Under the pieces are notes generated by a model. The model was not told the origin of the DNA. It did no database searches and saw nothing but the letters and a program-made list of their open reading frames with translations. Both the position numbers and the translations under genes were made by a program. A stretch of 64,000 bases of DNA from Saccharothrix violaceirubra (GTDB lineage: Bacteria > Actinomycetota > Actinomycetes > Mycobacteriales > Pseudonocardiaceae): positions 1,736,001 through 1,800,000 of the forward strand of contig NZ_JACHJS010000001.1 of assembly GCF_014203755.1 (NCBI RefSeq). The letters run 5' to 3'. Within the stretch, counting starts at the first letter, position 1. Every line of letters starts with the position of its first letter. This document shows positions 10,616 to 19,455 of the stretch, piece by piece.

Positions 10616-10681
10616 GGTGCCCGAGTGCGTATTTCGGGGTGTCCGAACGGGTGTTTCGGGGTGCCTGAGTGGAGGACTCGC
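10616..10681 (+). repeat. 22-bp dispersed repeat, array A (3 head-to-tail units)
   Basis: Three abutting 22-base units at 10616-10637, 10638-10659 and 10660-10681. Each begins GGTG(C/T)C(C/T)GA and ends TTCGG (units 1 and 2) or ACTCGC (unit 3). The same family occurs in arrays B-E in this window, always between genes and in the same orientation. The GGAGG inside unit 3 (10671-10675) could by chance serve as a ribosome site for an upstream start of the next gene. No spacers, so it is not CRISPR. Confidence 0.85.
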
Positions 10682-10720
10682 GCGGTGGTGGTCGGGGAGA
10701 CTGGCGGGGGAGGTGGTCGG

Positions 10721-11113
10721 GTGGGGTGGCCACGAGGCGGGTTCGGCCGGGTTCGGCAGCCGGTGCTGGTCGCGGGGTTGGCGGCGGTCGCGGCCGGGGT
10801 GCTGGTGTTCGTCGACCCCACCGGGCCCGGGTCGTGGCTGCCGCCCTGCCCGCTGTTCGCGTTGACCGGCATCCAGTGCCCGGCCTGCGGGTCGACGCGC
10901 ATGGTGCACGCGTTGATCCACGGCGACGTCGTCGCCGCCTGGCACTTCAACGCGGTCATGCTCGTGGCCGGGCTGCCACTGCTGGCCTGGCTGTGGGTGC
11001 GGTGGCTGCGCGCCGCCCGGCGGGGGACGGCGGCGCCCGTCGGCAACCGGGTCGGTGTGCCGGTCCTGGTGGTGGCCGTGCTCTGGATGCTGGTGCGCAA
11101 CCTAGTCGCGTAG
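10721..11113 (+). CDS. DUF2752 membrane protein
   Basis: 130 aa from GTG 10721, chosen because GGGGGAGG lies 7-8 bases upstream; GTG 10685, just after array A, is an alternative that would add 12 residues. The domain has three membrane segments and the conserved CPLFALTGIQCPACGSTRM stretch, where paired cysteines and a Gly-Ser-Thr-Arg are the hallmark of DUF2752. Function unknown; the cysteines suggest a redox or metal role. Its last 12 bases overlap the convergent TM2 gene. Confidence 0.85.
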   Translation: MGWPRGGFGRVRQPVLVAGLAAVAAGVLVFVDPTGPGSWLPPCPLFALTGIQCPACGSTRMVHALIHGDVVAAWHFNAVMLVAGLPLLAWLWVRWLRAARRGTAAPVGNRVGVPVLVVAVLWMLVRNLVA

Positions 11114-11704
11114 CTTGCGGCCGTACGGGTCCGTGCCGCCGCTGACCAGCAGGATGATGCCGTCGACCAGGGTCCAGACGCCCAGGCCGCCGCACGTGAG
11201 CAGCTGGGCGATCGCGATCCCGTAGTGGCCGGTGTAGAACCGGCCGATGCCGAACGACAGGAAGATCTGGAGCAGGCCCGCCACGACCTTCGACCGGTTC
11301 GACAGCGGCTGCCCGGTGAACTGGTCGTAGCCGTAGGGCGCGGGATGGCCGTGCGGGCCGTAAGGCGACGGCGCCGCGTAGTACGGCCCGGTGGGCGGGA
11401 AGCCCGCGGGCGGGGGCGGGTAGTACGTGCCGGTCTGCGGCTGGGCGAACGGGGGCGGCGGGGGCGGCACGTCCATCGGCGGCGGGCCCGCGTAGGTCGG
11501 CGGCGGCAGGAAGTCCGGCCGCGGGTGGGGCAGGTCGGTGAACAGTCCCGCCAGCTGCTCCGCGTACTGCGCCTCCGCGGCCTGGCCGACGCGCACCTCG
11601 TACTCGCCGATGTCCAGTCGCCCGGCGGCGAAGTGGTCGTTGAGCGAGGTGATCGCTTCCTCGCGCTGCTGGTTGCCGATCCGGATCCGTTCTGCTTCCG
11701 ACAC
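11102..11704 (-). CDS. DUF1707 and TM2 domain membrane protein
   Basis: 200 aa. The N-terminal ~55 residues match the DUF1707/SHOCT-like helical domain (RIGNQQREEAITSLNDHFAA). A long Pro/Tyr/Gly-rich linker follows (residues ~60-135), then a TM2 domain of two membrane helices joined by a short turn (VVAGLLQIFLSFGIGRFYTG and AQLLTCGGLGVWTLVDGII). The N-terminal domain should be cytoplasmic. TM2 proteins have no firm function in bacteria. Read from 11704 leftward, divergent from xerD. Confidence 0.9.
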   Translation of the reverse strand: MSEAERIRIGNQQREEAITSLNDHFAAGRLDIGEYEVRVGQAAEAQYAEQLAGLFTDLPHPRPDFLPPPTYAGPPPMDVPPPPPPFAQPQTGTYYPPPPAGFPPTGPYYAAPSPYGPHGHPAPYGYDQFTGQPLSNRSKVVAGLLQIFLSFGIGRFYTGHYGIAIAQLLTCGGLGVWTLVDGIILLVSGGTDPYGRKLRD

Positions 11705-11774
11705 GCCACAAAGCTAGCCGATCGGCCGCCCGGCCGGTCGTGACCGGTGCCGACGACGCGGGCACAATGCCGGC

Positions 11775-12683
11775 GTGCAGGACGTGATCACCGCCTTCCT
11801 CGACCACCTCGCCGTCGAGCGCGGCACGGCGCGCAACACGCTCGACTCCTACCGGCGTGACCTGCGCCGGTACGCCGAGCACCTGGCGGGCCTGGGGATC
11901 ACGTCGCTCGACGACGTCGCGGAGTCGACCGTGACCGGGTTCCTCGCCGCGCTGCGGGAGGGCGGACTGGCCGCGTCGTCGGCCGCGCGCACGGTCGTCG
12001 CCGTGCGCGGTCTGCACCGTTTCGCGCACCGGGAAGGCCGTACCGCGCACGACCCGGCGCACGCCGTGCACCCGCCCACCCCGCCGAAGCGGCTGCCCAA
12101 GGCGTTGCCCGTGGACGACGTGCTGCGGTTGCTGGACACGCCGGGCGACACACCGGCGGCGTTGCGCGACCGGGCGTTGCTGGAGTTGCTCTACTCCAGC
12201 GGTGCCCGGATCTCCGAGGCCGTCGGGCTCGACGTGGACGACGTGGACGCGGGGGAGCGGACCGTGCTGCTCGACGGCAAGGGCGGGCGGCAGCGGCTCG
12301 TGCCGGTCGGCCGGCCCGCGCTCGCGGCGCTGGACGCCTACCTCGTACGGGCACGTCCCGTGCTGGCCAAGCGCGGCGGCCCGGCCCTGTTCCTCAACGC
12401 GCGCGGCGGTCGGTTGTCCCGGCAGACCGCGTGGCACGTGCTCAAGACCGCGGCCGAACGCGCGGGCATCACGCGCGAGGTCTCGCCGCACACGTTGCGC
12501 CACTCGTTCGCCACCCACCTGCTGGAGGGCGGCGCGGACGTGCGCGTGGTGCAGGAGTTGCTCGGCCACGCGTCCGTGACCACGACGCAGGTCTACACGC
12601 TCGTCACGGTCAACACCCTGCGCGAGGTGTACGCCACGGCCCATCCCCGCGCGAGGGGTGGAACCGCGGGCGGTCACGGGTAA
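11775..12683 (+). CDS. xerD: tyrosine recombinase XerD
   Basis: 302 aa. Site-specific recombinase that with XerC resolves chromosome dimers at dif under FtsK control. A SAM-like N-terminal DNA-binding domain (residues ~1-90) precedes the catalytic domain with all key residues: Arg in [29 protein letters not shown] (His-x-x-Arg), [14 protein letters not shown] (His and nucleophile Tyr). GTG start at 11775. Position between the NUDIX and parA genes matches Rv1701. Confidence 0.93.
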   Translation: MQDVITAFLDHLAVERGTARNTLDSYRRDLRRYAEHLAGLGITSLDDVAESTVTGFLAALREGGLAASSAARTVVAVRGLHRFAHREGRTAHDPAHAVHPPTPPKRLPKALPVDDVLRLLDTPGDTPAALRDRALLELLYSSGARISEAVGLDVDDVDAGERTVLLDGKGGRQRLVPVGRPALAALDAYLVRARPVLAKRGGPALFLNARGGRLSRQTAWHVLKTAAERAGITREVSPHTLRHSFATHLLEGGADVRVVQELLGHASVTTTQVYTLVTVNTLREVYATAHPRARGGTAGGHG

Positions 12684-12744
12684 CGTGTGCGCATCCGCCG
12701 CACGCCCACGACGAGCGAACGACGAGCCCGGAGGTGACGCCGCC

Positions 12745-13077
12745 GTGCCGAGCCTGGACGAGCCCGAGCCCGCGGAGATCGAGCTGAGCGCGGTGCTGCA
12801 CGCGTTGAGCGACCCGACCCGGCTCGCCGTGATCCGCCAGATCGAGGCCGACGGCGAGCGCTGCTGCGGCACGCTGGTGGTCGACGTGGCCAAGTCCACG
12901 CTGTCCCAGCACCTGCGCGTGCTGCGCGAGGCCGGGCTCACCCGGACCAGGGCGTGCGGGAACCAGCGGTGGGTGTCGCTGCGCCGCGACGACCTGGACG
13001 AGGTGTTCCCGGGACTGCTCGACGTGGTGCTGCGGGCGGCCGACCGGACGGCCCGCACGCCGGTGGCCGCCGGCTGA
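12745..13077 (+). CDS. ArsR-family winged-helix regulator
   Basis: 110 aa from GTG 12745, with GGAGG about 10 bases upstream. The winged helix runs from LSAVLHALSDPTRLAVIRQI through the recognition helix KSTLSQHLRVLREAGLTRT to the wing RACGNQRWVSLRR. A Cys-Cys pair before the recognition helix (GERCCGTL) and the wing cysteine could sense metal or redox state, but the classic ArsR CVC motif is absent. Target unknown. It lies between xerD and parA, where mycobacteria have other genes. Confidence 0.88.
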   Translation: MPSLDEPEPAEIELSAVLHALSDPTRLAVIRQIEADGERCCGTLVVDVAKSTLSQHLRVLREAGLTRTRACGNQRWVSLRRDDLDEVFPGLLDVVLRAADRTARTPVAAG

Positions 13078-13187
13078 CGGCACCCGATCACCGCCGGCGG
13101 GTCGGGTGGTCCACGGCGAGGCGCGTTGCCGGCCGTCCCGGGTGTGCTTAGGCTGCGCCTGGGTAGCGGACTAGGAATCGGGAAACG

Positions 13188-14162
13188 ATGTCGACACCGG
13201 AGCACGCCGGCGGTGTGTGGGGCAGCCCCCCGCCGCCACCGCCTCCGACCGGTGTGCCGCGCGCGTCCGTCGAGCTGAGTCTCGCCCCGCACGCCGCGCC
13301 GGTGGACGAGGACGCCGTCGAGCAGGTGGCCGGCGACATGGGTCCGACCGGTCGGCCGTTGCGCTACACGCCCGACCCGCCGCTGATCGCCCACCACGGC
13401 CCGGCCACGATCCTGGCCGTCTGCAACCAGAAGGGCGGCGTCGGCAAGACCACGTCGACGATCAACCTGGGCGCGGCGCTGGCCGAGTACGGCCGCCGCG
13501 TGCTGCTGGTCGACTTCGACCCGCAGGGCGCGCTGTCCGTCGGCCTGGGCGTGCACCCGCACCAGCTCGACCAGACCATCTACAACGTGATCATGGAGCG
13601 GGACGTCGGCATCCGCGACGTCATCCTGGACACGCCGGTCGAGGGCATGGACCTGCTGCCCAGCAACATCGACCTGTCCGCCGCCGAGATCCAGCTCGTG
13701 TCCGAGGTCGGGCGCGAGCACACGCTGGTGCGCACGCTGCGCCCGGTGATCGACTACTACGACTACGTGCTGGTCGACTGCCAGCCCTCGCTCGGCCTGC
13801 TCACGGTGAACGCGCTGGCCGCGGCCGACGGCGTGCTCATCCCGCTGGAGTGCGAGTTCTTCAGCCTGCGCGGGGTCGCCCTGCTGATGGACACCATCGA
13901 GAAGGTCAGGGAGCGGTTGAACCCGAAGCTGGAGATCACCGGCATCCTCGCCACCATGTACGACCCGCGCACGCTGCACTCGCGCGAGGTGATGGCCCGG
14001 GTGGTCGAGGCGTTCGGCGACGTCGTGTTCGACACGGTGATCAACCGCACGGTCCGCTTCCCGGAGACGACGGTCGCGGGCGAGCCGATCACCCGGTGGG
14101 CGCCGCGCTCGGCCGGGGCCAAGGCGTACCGGGCGCTGGCCCGCGAGGTGATCGCCCGGTGA
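13188..14162 (+). CDS. ParA-family ATPase
   Basis: 324 aa. Deviant Walker A in VCNQKGGVGKTTSTINLGAA, Walker A' in LLVDFDPQGALSVGLGV and Walker B-like VLVDCQPSLGLLTVNAL. The first ~70 residues are a Pro-rich, disordered extension. It is the second-type ParA that sits upstream of scpA-scpB (Rv1708 position), distinct from the parAB near oriC, and probably helps place chromosomes or a membrane-linked cargo. ATG 13188. The stop overlaps the next gene's GTG. Confidence 0.92.
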   Translation: MSTPEHAGGVWGSPPPPPPPTGVPRASVELSLAPHAAPVDEDAVEQVAGDMGPTGRPLRYTPDPPLIAHHGPATILAVCNQKGGVGKTTSTINLGAALAEYGRRVLLVDFDPQGALSVGLGVHPHQLDQTIYNVIMERDVGIRDVILDTPVEGMDLLPSNIDLSAAEIQLVSEVGREHTLVRTLRPVIDYYDYVLVDCQPSLGLLTVNALAAADGVLIPLECEFFSLRGVALLMDTIEKVRERLNPKLEITGILATMYDPRTLHSREVMARVVEAFGDVVFDTVINRTVRFPETTVAGEPITRWAPRSAGAKAYRALAREVIAR

Positions 14163-14458
14163 CCCGACGCCCCACCTTGCCGGGCGCGTCAGAGCTGTTC
14201 CGCTCCACCGGTCCCGCCGCCGACCCCGCGCCCGACCGTGTCGTCACCGGGCGGGAACGGCACGCCACGAAGATCACCGTGTACGTGTCCGACGAGGAAC
14301 TCCTGGCGCTGGAGCACGCGCGGTTGGCGTTGCGCGGCGAGCACGGACTCGCGGTCGACCGGGGCCGGGTGGTGCGCGCGGCGATCGCGCTCGCGCTCGA
14401 CGACCTCGACGCGCACGGCGGGGACTCGCCGCTCGTCCGCAGACTGCGGGACCGGTGA
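14159..14458 (+). CDS. small protein with ribbon-helix-helix-like segment, between parA and scpA
   Basis: 99 aa from GTG 14159, overlapping the parA stop, with its own stop overlapping the scpA GTG at 14455. After a ~40-residue Pro/Ala-rich start comes KITVYVSDEELLALEHARLA then DRGRVVRAAIALALDDLDA: a beta strand plus two helices, as in ribbon-helix-helix DNA-binding proteins. It may be a DNA-binding partner of the ParA protein, in the way ParG/Omega proteins are. That role is inferred from fold and location only. Confidence 0.75.
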   Translation: MTRRPTLPGASELFRSTGPAADPAPDRVVTGRERHATKITVYVSDEELLALEHARLALRGEHGLAVDRGRVVRAAIALALDDLDAHGGDSPLVRRLRDR

Positions 14459-15267
14459 GCGCGCCCCAGGCCCCGGAGCACGACGGCAGGTTCAAGGTCC
14501 GGCTGACCAACTTCGAGGGCCCGTTCGACCTGCTGCTCCAGCTGATCTCGCAGCACACGCTGGACGTCACCGAGGTGGCGTTGCACCAGGTCACCGACGA
14601 CTTCATCGCGCACATCCGCAACCTGGGCGACGACTGGGACCTGGACGAGACCACCGAGTTCCTGGTGATCGCCGCGACCCTGCTGGACCTGAAGGCGGCC
14701 CGGCTGCTGCCGCAGGGCGACGTCGAGGACGAGGACGACCTGGCCCTGCTGGAGGCGCGCGACCTGCTGTTCGCGCGGCTGCTCCAGTACCGGGCGTACA
14801 AGCAGGTCGCGCTGCTGTTCGGGGAGTTGGAGCAGGGCGCGTACCGGCGCTACCCGCGTTCGGTGGCGTTGGAGGAGCGGTACGAGGGGCTGCTGCCCGA
14901 GGTGATGCTCGGCGTCGACGCGGCGAAGTTCGCGCTGCTGGCGGCGGCGGTGTTCCGGCCCAAGCCGCCGCCGACCGTGTCGCTCTCGCACGTGCACCAG
15001 CACCGGGTGTCGGTGCGCGAGCACGCCGACCGGCTGCGCGAGGTGATCGCGGCCCGGGGCACGGTGACGTTCGCCGAACTCGTGGCCGACCGCACGGAGA
15101 CGATGGAGATCGTGGCCGGGTTCCTGGCCCTGCTGGAGCTGTACCGGGAGCGGGTGTTGGCGTTCGAGCAGCCCGATCCGCTGGGCGAGCTGACCGTGAC
15201 GTGGGTCGGCGGGACCGTCGAGGAGGCGCGGGCGGCGGCCCGTGACGAGGACGAGGAGTACGGGTGA
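14455..15267 (+). CDS. scpA: segregation and condensation protein A
   Basis: 270 aa. Kleisin subunit that bridges SMC heads with ScpB. The conserved N-terminal signature VRLTNFEGPFDLLLQLISQH and the C-terminal winged helix (TFAELVADRTETMEIVAGFL ... LELYRERVLAFEQ) are both present. GTG start at 14455 overlaps the upstream stop; the end overlaps scpB (GTGA). Part of a tightly coupled parA to rluB operon. Confidence 0.95.
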   Translation: MSAPQAPEHDGRFKVRLTNFEGPFDLLLQLISQHTLDVTEVALHQVTDDFIAHIRNLGDDWDLDETTEFLVIAATLLDLKAARLLPQGDVEDEDDLALLEARDLLFARLLQYRAYKQVALLFGELEQGAYRRYPRSVALEERYEGLLPEVMLGVDAAKFALLAAAVFRPKPPPTVSLSHVHQHRVSVREHADRLREVIAARGTVTFAELVADRTETMEIVAGFLALLELYRERVLAFEQPDPLGELTVTWVGGTVEEARAAARDEDEEYG

Positions 15268-15851
15268 GCGAGCCGACCGCGGTCGACGACGAGTCGGGGC
15301 TGCCCGACCTCGCCGACGACGAGGAGTTCGCCGGCGCGGTGGAGTCGGTGCTGCTGGTCGTGGACTCGCCGGTGTCCGAGGAGCAGCTCGCGAGCGTCTT
15401 CGAGCAGCCGGTGCGCCGGGTCACGGCCACGTTGCGCCGGCTGTCCGCCGACTACACCGCGCGGGGCAGCGGTATCGACCTGCGTAGAATCGGGGACGGC
15501 TGGCGGTTCCACACCAGGGACCGCTTCGCGCCATTCGTGGAGAAGCTGCTGCTCGACGGGCAGCGTGCCAAGCTCACGCGGGCCGCGTTGGAGACCCTCG
15601 CGGTGATCGCCTACCGGCAGCCCGTCACGCGGGCCCGGGTCGCGGCGGTGCGCGGGGTGAACGTCGACGGCGTGATCCGCACGCTGGTCGCGCGCGGGCT
15701 CATCGCGGAGACGGGCACCGACTCCGACACGGGTGGCATCCTTTACCGGACGACCGAACTGTTCCTGGAGCGGTTGGGCCTGGCGTCGTTGGACGACCTG
15801 CCCCCGATCGCTCCCCTGCTGCCCGAAGTGGATGCGATCGACGATGTCTGA
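15264..15851 (+). CDS. scpB: segregation and condensation protein B
   Basis: 195 aa. Two winged-helix domains; the conserved ALETLAVIAYRQPVTRARVA and VRGVNVDGVIRTLVARGLI stretches mark the C-terminal one. Dimerises and binds ScpA to regulate SMC. Starts at GTG 15264 in overlap with scpA and ends 8 bases inside rluB. Confidence 0.95.
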   Translation: MSEPTAVDDESGLPDLADDEEFAGAVESVLLVVDSPVSEEQLASVFEQPVRRVTATLRRLSADYTARGSGIDLRRIGDGWRFHTRDRFAPFVEKLLLDGQRAKLTRAALETLAVIAYRQPVTRARVAAVRGVNVDGVIRTLVARGLIAETGTDSDTGGILYRTTELFLERLGLASLDDLPPIAPLLPEVDAIDDV

Positions 15852-16584
15852 CCAAGAGCCCGAGGGCATCCGGCTCCAGAAGGTGCTCGCCAAGGCGGGC
15901 ATCGCCTCCCGGCGGGTCGCCGAGGAGCTGATCGAACTGGGCCGGGTGCAGGTCGACGGCGAGGTCGTGCGCGAGCAGGGCCGGCGGATCGACCCGGAGA
16001 CGGCGGTCGTGCACGTCGACGGCGTGCGGGTCGTGCTCAAGGACGACGTGATCACGTTGGTGCTGAACAAGCCGCGCGGCGTGCTGTCCACGATGCACGA
16101 CGAGACGCACCGGCCGTGCGTCGGCGACTACCTCAAGCACCGCAAGGAACGGCTGTTCCACGTCGGCCGCCTCGACGCGGACACCGAGGGCCTGCTGCTG
16201 CTGACCAACGACGGCGATCTCGCGCACCGGTTGATGCACCCGTCGTTCGGGGTGTCCAAGACCTACCTGGCCGAGGTGCCGGGTCCGGTGCCCAAGGGCA
16301 TCGGCAAGGAGTTGCGCGCGGGCGTCGAGCTGGAGGACGGGCCGGCGTCGGTCGACTCGTTCAAGGTCGTGTCGTCGATGCCGGGCCGCGCGCTGGTCAA
16401 GGTGGTCGTCCACGAGGGCCGCAAGCACATCGTCCGCCGGTTGCTCGACCACGTCGGCCTGCCGGTGCAGAGCCTGGTGCGCACGGCCGTCGGCGAGGTC
16501 CTGCTGGGTCAGCAGCGGCCGGGGTCGATGCGCGTGCTCAACCGCCAGGAGGTCGGCTCGCTGTACAAGGCGGTCGGTCTGTAG
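15844..16584 (+). CDS. rluB: RluB-type 23S rRNA pseudouridine synthase
   Basis: 246 aa from ATG 15844. S4 domain first (IRLQKVLAKAGIASRRVAEE), then the RsuA/RluB catalytic domain with the Asp of the active site in FHVGRLDADTEGLLLLTNDG. Converts a uridine of 23S rRNA (U2605 in E. coli numbering) to pseudouridine. Last gene of the parA-scpAB operon; a strong hairpin follows at 16604. Confidence 0.93.
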   Translation: MSDQEPEGIRLQKVLAKAGIASRRVAEELIELGRVQVDGEVVREQGRRIDPETAVVHVDGVRVVLKDDVITLVLNKPRGVLSTMHDETHRPCVGDYLKHRKERLFHVGRLDADTEGLLLLTNDGDLAHRLMHPSFGVSKTYLAEVPGPVPKGIGKELRAGVELEDGPASVDSFKVVSSMPGRALVKVVVHEGRKHIVRRLLDHVGLPVQSLVRTAVGEVLLGQQRPGSMRVLNRQEVGSLYKAVGL

Positions 16585-16603
16585 TCGTTCCGGGGAGACC
16601 CCG

Positions 16604-16647
16604 CGCGGGGGTGGGCGGCGTCGGCGACGACGGTGCCCACCCCCGCG
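16604..16647 (+). terminator. hairpin terminator after rluB
   Basis: Perfect 13-bp stem CGCGGGGGTGGGC / GCCCACCCCCGCG with an 18-base loop, 20 bases past the rluB stop. No long T-run follows, which is common in GC-rich actinobacteria. Confidence 0.75.
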
Positions 16648-16738
16648 GTGTTTCCCACGGGGTGGGACGCCCCCGCGTTCGCACCGATCCTGACGTCCGG
16701 GTTCGGGGCGAGCTGAGACGCTCTCGGAAAATTCACGT

Positions 16739-16757
16739 CCTGGTCATCGTGACCAGG
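16739..16757. promoter_or_regulatory. 8-bp inverted repeat upstream of the ABC operon
   Basis: CCTGGTCA-TCG-TGACCAGG, perfect arms, about 180 bases before the first permease. The core TGGT...ACCA resembles operators of FadR-type GntR regulators. No such regulator is in the window, so the binding protein is unknown. Confidence 0.45.
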
Positions 16758-16867
16758 CATATTCCATCCGGTTTTGATCCGGTGGTCGCGATCGCTTCAG
16801 TGTCGGTCGAAAGCAACTTGCAGGACGGGCCGTGAAGGATTCGCGGCAGTAATTTCCCGAGCACTCA

Positions 16868-16897
16868 TTGTGAAGGGCGGGTCCCACTCTCTAGATT
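16868..16897 (+). promoter_or_regulatory. probable housekeeping-sigma promoter of the ABC operon
   Basis: TTGTGA, 18 bases, TAGATT, ending 39 bases before the TTG start at 16937. Both hexamers are close to the -35 and -10 consensus and the surrounding 16680-16930 region is unusually AT-rich for this window. Confidence 0.45.
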
Positions 16898-16936
16898 GGG
16901 CCGGGTTCGTCCGCTGTGATCAACCGGAAGTAGGCG

Positions 16937-17710
16937 TTGCGCGTGCGTGCGCTCACCCGGGGACTGCTCGGCGTGGTCGGGTTCCTGCTCGTGTGGGAAG
17001 CGTTCGGCCGGTCCGGGGCGGTGCCCGTCGACTACCTGCCCCCACCCTCGGTGGTGGGCGGCGAGCTGATCAGGCTCCTGGGCGACAAGGCGTTCCTGCG
17101 TGACGTCGTCGCCACCGTCCTCGCACTGCTCATCGCCGTCGGGGTGTCGATCGCGATCGCCGTCCCGGCCGGACTGGTGCTGGGCAGCGTCCCCGCCGTC
17201 CGGCACGCCACCCACGCGGTGATCGAGTTCCTGCGGCCGATCCCGTCGGTCGCGTTGATCCCGCTGGCGATCGTCATCCTGGGCATCGGCCCGGAAACCA
17301 AGATCACGCTGGCGGTGTACGCGTCGGTCTGGCCGATCCTGTTCAACACCATGTACGCGCTGGACGAACTCGACTCGCTGCTCGTCGACACGGCCAAGGT
17401 GTTCGGTGCGGGACGGCTGCGGGTGCTGTTCTCGGTCGCGCTGCCCAGCGCGCTCCCGTTCGTGCTGACCGGGATCAGGCTGGCCGCGACCACCTCGCTC
17501 GTCGTGCTGGTGAGCGTGGAACTGCTCGCCGGCGGCGAGCGCGGGATCGGACTGTTCATCATGGACGCCCGCAGCGGACCGGGTCGGATGGACCTGGTGC
17601 TGGCCGGGACCGTGGTGGCCGGTGTGCTCGGCTACCTGCTCAACGACGGGCTCGAACGGGCCCAGCGTCGGTGGGTCGCGTGGAGTCCGGCGGCCGGGAG
17701 GCGGTCGTGA
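16937..17710 (+). CDS. ABC transporter permease (nitrate/sulfonate type), first
   Basis: 257 aa, BPD_transp_1 family with about six membrane helices. The EAA-type loop that contacts the ATPase is near DTAKVFGAGRLRVLFSVALP. Begins at TTG 16937 (GGAAG 6 bases upstream); GTG 16943 is possible but badly spaced. Its stop overlaps the second permease (GTGA at 17707). Importers of this class carry nitrate, taurine, alkanesulfonates, pyrimidine precursors or aromatic acids; the linked pobA points to an aromatic acid. Confidence 0.9.
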   Translation: MRVRALTRGLLGVVGFLLVWEAFGRSGAVPVDYLPPPSVVGGELIRLLGDKAFLRDVVATVLALLIAVGVSIAIAVPAGLVLGSVPAVRHATHAVIEFLRPIPSVALIPLAIVILGIGPETKITLAVYASVWPILFNTMYALDELDSLLVDTAKVFGAGRLRVLFSVALPSALPFVLTGIRLAATTSLVVLVSVELLAGGERGIGLFIMDARSGPGRMDLVLAGTVVAGVLGYLLNDGLERAQRRWVAWSPAAGRRS

Positions 17711-18504
17711 ACCGGTTCCTCCAGCGCTGGCTGGTGTTCGTCGGCCTGGTCGCGGCGTGGGAGCTGGCGACGTGGATCGCCGACGACCCGTTCTTCCCGC
17801 GGCCGAGCGTGATCGTCGAGTCCGCGCACCTGCTCTGGCTGTCCGGACCGGCCGGGCACCTGTTCCTGACCGACGCGGTCTTCGAGCACGTGGGACCGAG
17901 CCTGGCCCGCCTGCTCGGCGGGTGGGCGATCGCCGGTGTCGTCGGCGTTTCGCTGGGCGTCCTGCTGGGTCGTTCGCCGACGGCCCTGCAGTTCGTGGGT
18001 CCGGTGCTGACGTTCCTGCGGTCGATCCCGCCGCCCGCGCTGGTCCCGGTCTTCCTGCTGGTGTTCAACATCGGCACGCAGATGCAGCTGGCCACGATCG
18101 TCTTCGGCGTGCTGTGGCCGATCCTGCTCAACAGCGTCGACGGCGCGCGTTCCGTCGACGAGACCAAGTCCGACACCTCGGCCGTGTTCCGCATCCCCCG
18201 GTTCCAATGGATCACCGGCGTCGTGCTCCCCGCGGCGGCGCCCAAGATCTTCGCCGGGCTGCGGGTCAGCCTCTCGCTGTCCCTGGTGCTGATGGTCGTG
18301 TCGGAACTGGTCGGCACCGACAACGGGATCGGGTCGCAACTCCTGGTGGCGCAACGGGAGTTCGACTACCCCGACATGTGGGCCGGGATCGTCCTGCTGG
18401 GAGTCCTCGGCTACGCCCTCAACACCGTGCTCCTCGCCTTCGAACGCCGGGCGCTGTCCTGGCAGCCGAAGCGGGAGCGCACCCCCGCGACGGTGGAGAA
18501 GTGA
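17707..18504 (+). CDS. ABC transporter permease (nitrate/sulfonate type), second
   Basis: 265 aa from GTG 17707, overlapping the first permease. Same family as its neighbour (shared WPILLNS/WPILFNT and EAA loop FRIPRFQWITGVVLPAAAPK), so the channel is probably a heterodimer. About six helices. Two bases separate its stop from the ATPase start. Confidence 0.9.
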   Translation: MNRFLQRWLVFVGLVAAWELATWIADDPFFPRPSVIVESAHLLWLSGPAGHLFLTDAVFEHVGPSLARLLGGWAIAGVVGVSLGVLLGRSPTALQFVGPVLTFLRSIPPPALVPVFLLVFNIGTQMQLATIVFGVLWPILLNSVDGARSVDETKSDTSAVFRIPRFQWITGVVLPAAAPKIFAGLRVSLSLSLVLMVVSELVGTDNGIGSQLLVAQREFDYPDMWAGIVLLGVLGYALNTVLLAFERRALSWQPKRERTPATVEK

Positions 18505-18506
18505 CA

Positions 18507-19388
18507 ATGACCGCGATGCTCGAAGTGGCCGGTCTCGGCCACACCTACCAGGCGAAGGACGGCGCGCACACCGCGATCGCCGACCTGTCGTTCACCGTCG
18601 GCACCGGAGAGCTGGTCTGCGTGGTCGGGCCGTCCGGCTGCGGCAAGTCCACGCTGCTGCGGACGATCTCCGGTCTGATCAGCCCGACGAGCGGCGACGT
18701 CACGCTGCACGGCGACGCCGTGCGCGGCGTGCCCGACGACCTGGCCGTGGTGTTCCAGGACTACAGCCGTTCGCTGTTCCCGTGGTTGTCGGTGCAGAAG
18801 AACGTGGAGTTCCCGTTGCGGCACTCGCTGCGGCGGCGGGCGCGCAAGGCGCGGGTGGCCGAGGCGCTGGAGTGGGTCGGGCTGACCGGCGCGGCGCGCA
18901 AGTACCCGTGGCAGCTCTCCGGCGGCATGCAGCAGCGCGTGGCGATCGCGCGGGCGTTGGCGTACCGCCCGGCACTGTTGCTGATGGACGAGCCGTTCGC
19001 GTCGGTGGACGCGCAGACCCGGTTCGAGTTGGAGGACCTGCTGTTGCGGGTGCGCACCGAGTACGACACCACGGTGCTGGTCGTGACGCACGACATCGAC
19101 GAAAGCGTGTACCTGGGGGACCGCATTCTGGTGTTGTCGTCGTCGCCCGCCGCGGTGGTCGCGGATCTGCGCGTCGACCTGCCCGCGCAACGCGATCAGA
19201 TCACCACGCGCGAATCGGAATCGTTCGTGGCGTTGCGCGGCGAGGTGGCCCGGCTGCTCAATGTCGGCCGGTCGTCGAAGGAATTGCGTGCCCAACGGCA
19301 CGCGGATGAACGCCAGGCGGCGCGGTGGGCCGAGGCGGAACGCGCCGAAACCGGTCGCATCGACGTTCCCCGGCAATCCACCCGGTGA
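18507..19388 (+). CDS. ABC transporter ATP-binding protein (SsuB/TauB type)
   Basis: 293 aa. Walker A GPSGCGKST, Q-loop VVFQDYSRSLFPWLSV, signature LSGGMQQRVAIARALA, Walker B LLLMDEPFASVD and H-loop VVTHDIDES are all intact. The last ~40 residues are a charged helical extension (ELRAQRHADERQAARWAE) beyond the usual family end. Converges on pobA; a shared hairpin lies between them. Confidence 0.93.
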   Translation: MTAMLEVAGLGHTYQAKDGAHTAIADLSFTVGTGELVCVVGPSGCGKSTLLRTISGLISPTSGDVTLHGDAVRGVPDDLAVVFQDYSRSLFPWLSVQKNVEFPLRHSLRRRARKARVAEALEWVGLTGAARKYPWQLSGGMQQRVAIARALAYRPALLLMDEPFASVDAQTRFELEDLLLRVRTEYDTTVLVVTHDIDESVYLGDRILVLSSSPAAVVADLRVDLPAQRDQITTRESESFVALRGEVARLLNVGRSSKELRAQRHADERQAARWAEAERAETGRIDVPRQSTR

Positions 19389-19403
19389 CGTGGCTTTGAT
19401 TCA

Positions 19404-19449
19404 CGGAGGGCTTTGTCCGCCGCTTCCGGGCGACGGACGAAGCCCTCCG
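19404..19449. terminator. bidirectional hairpin between the ABC operon and pobA
   Basis: 16-bp stem CGGAGGGCTTTGTCCG / CGGACGAAGCCCTCCG with one G-T wobble and a 14-base loop, placed between two convergent stops (19388 and 19456). Confidence 0.8.
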
Positions 19450-19455
19450 GCGCGT

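Noticed and set aside
10616..10681. Repeat arrays considered as CRISPR
   Set aside because: Units abut with no spacers, units vary, and no cas genes are present.
10613..10720. Longer DUF2752 reading from 10613
   Set aside because: The added residues are a translation of repeat array A and not part of the domain.
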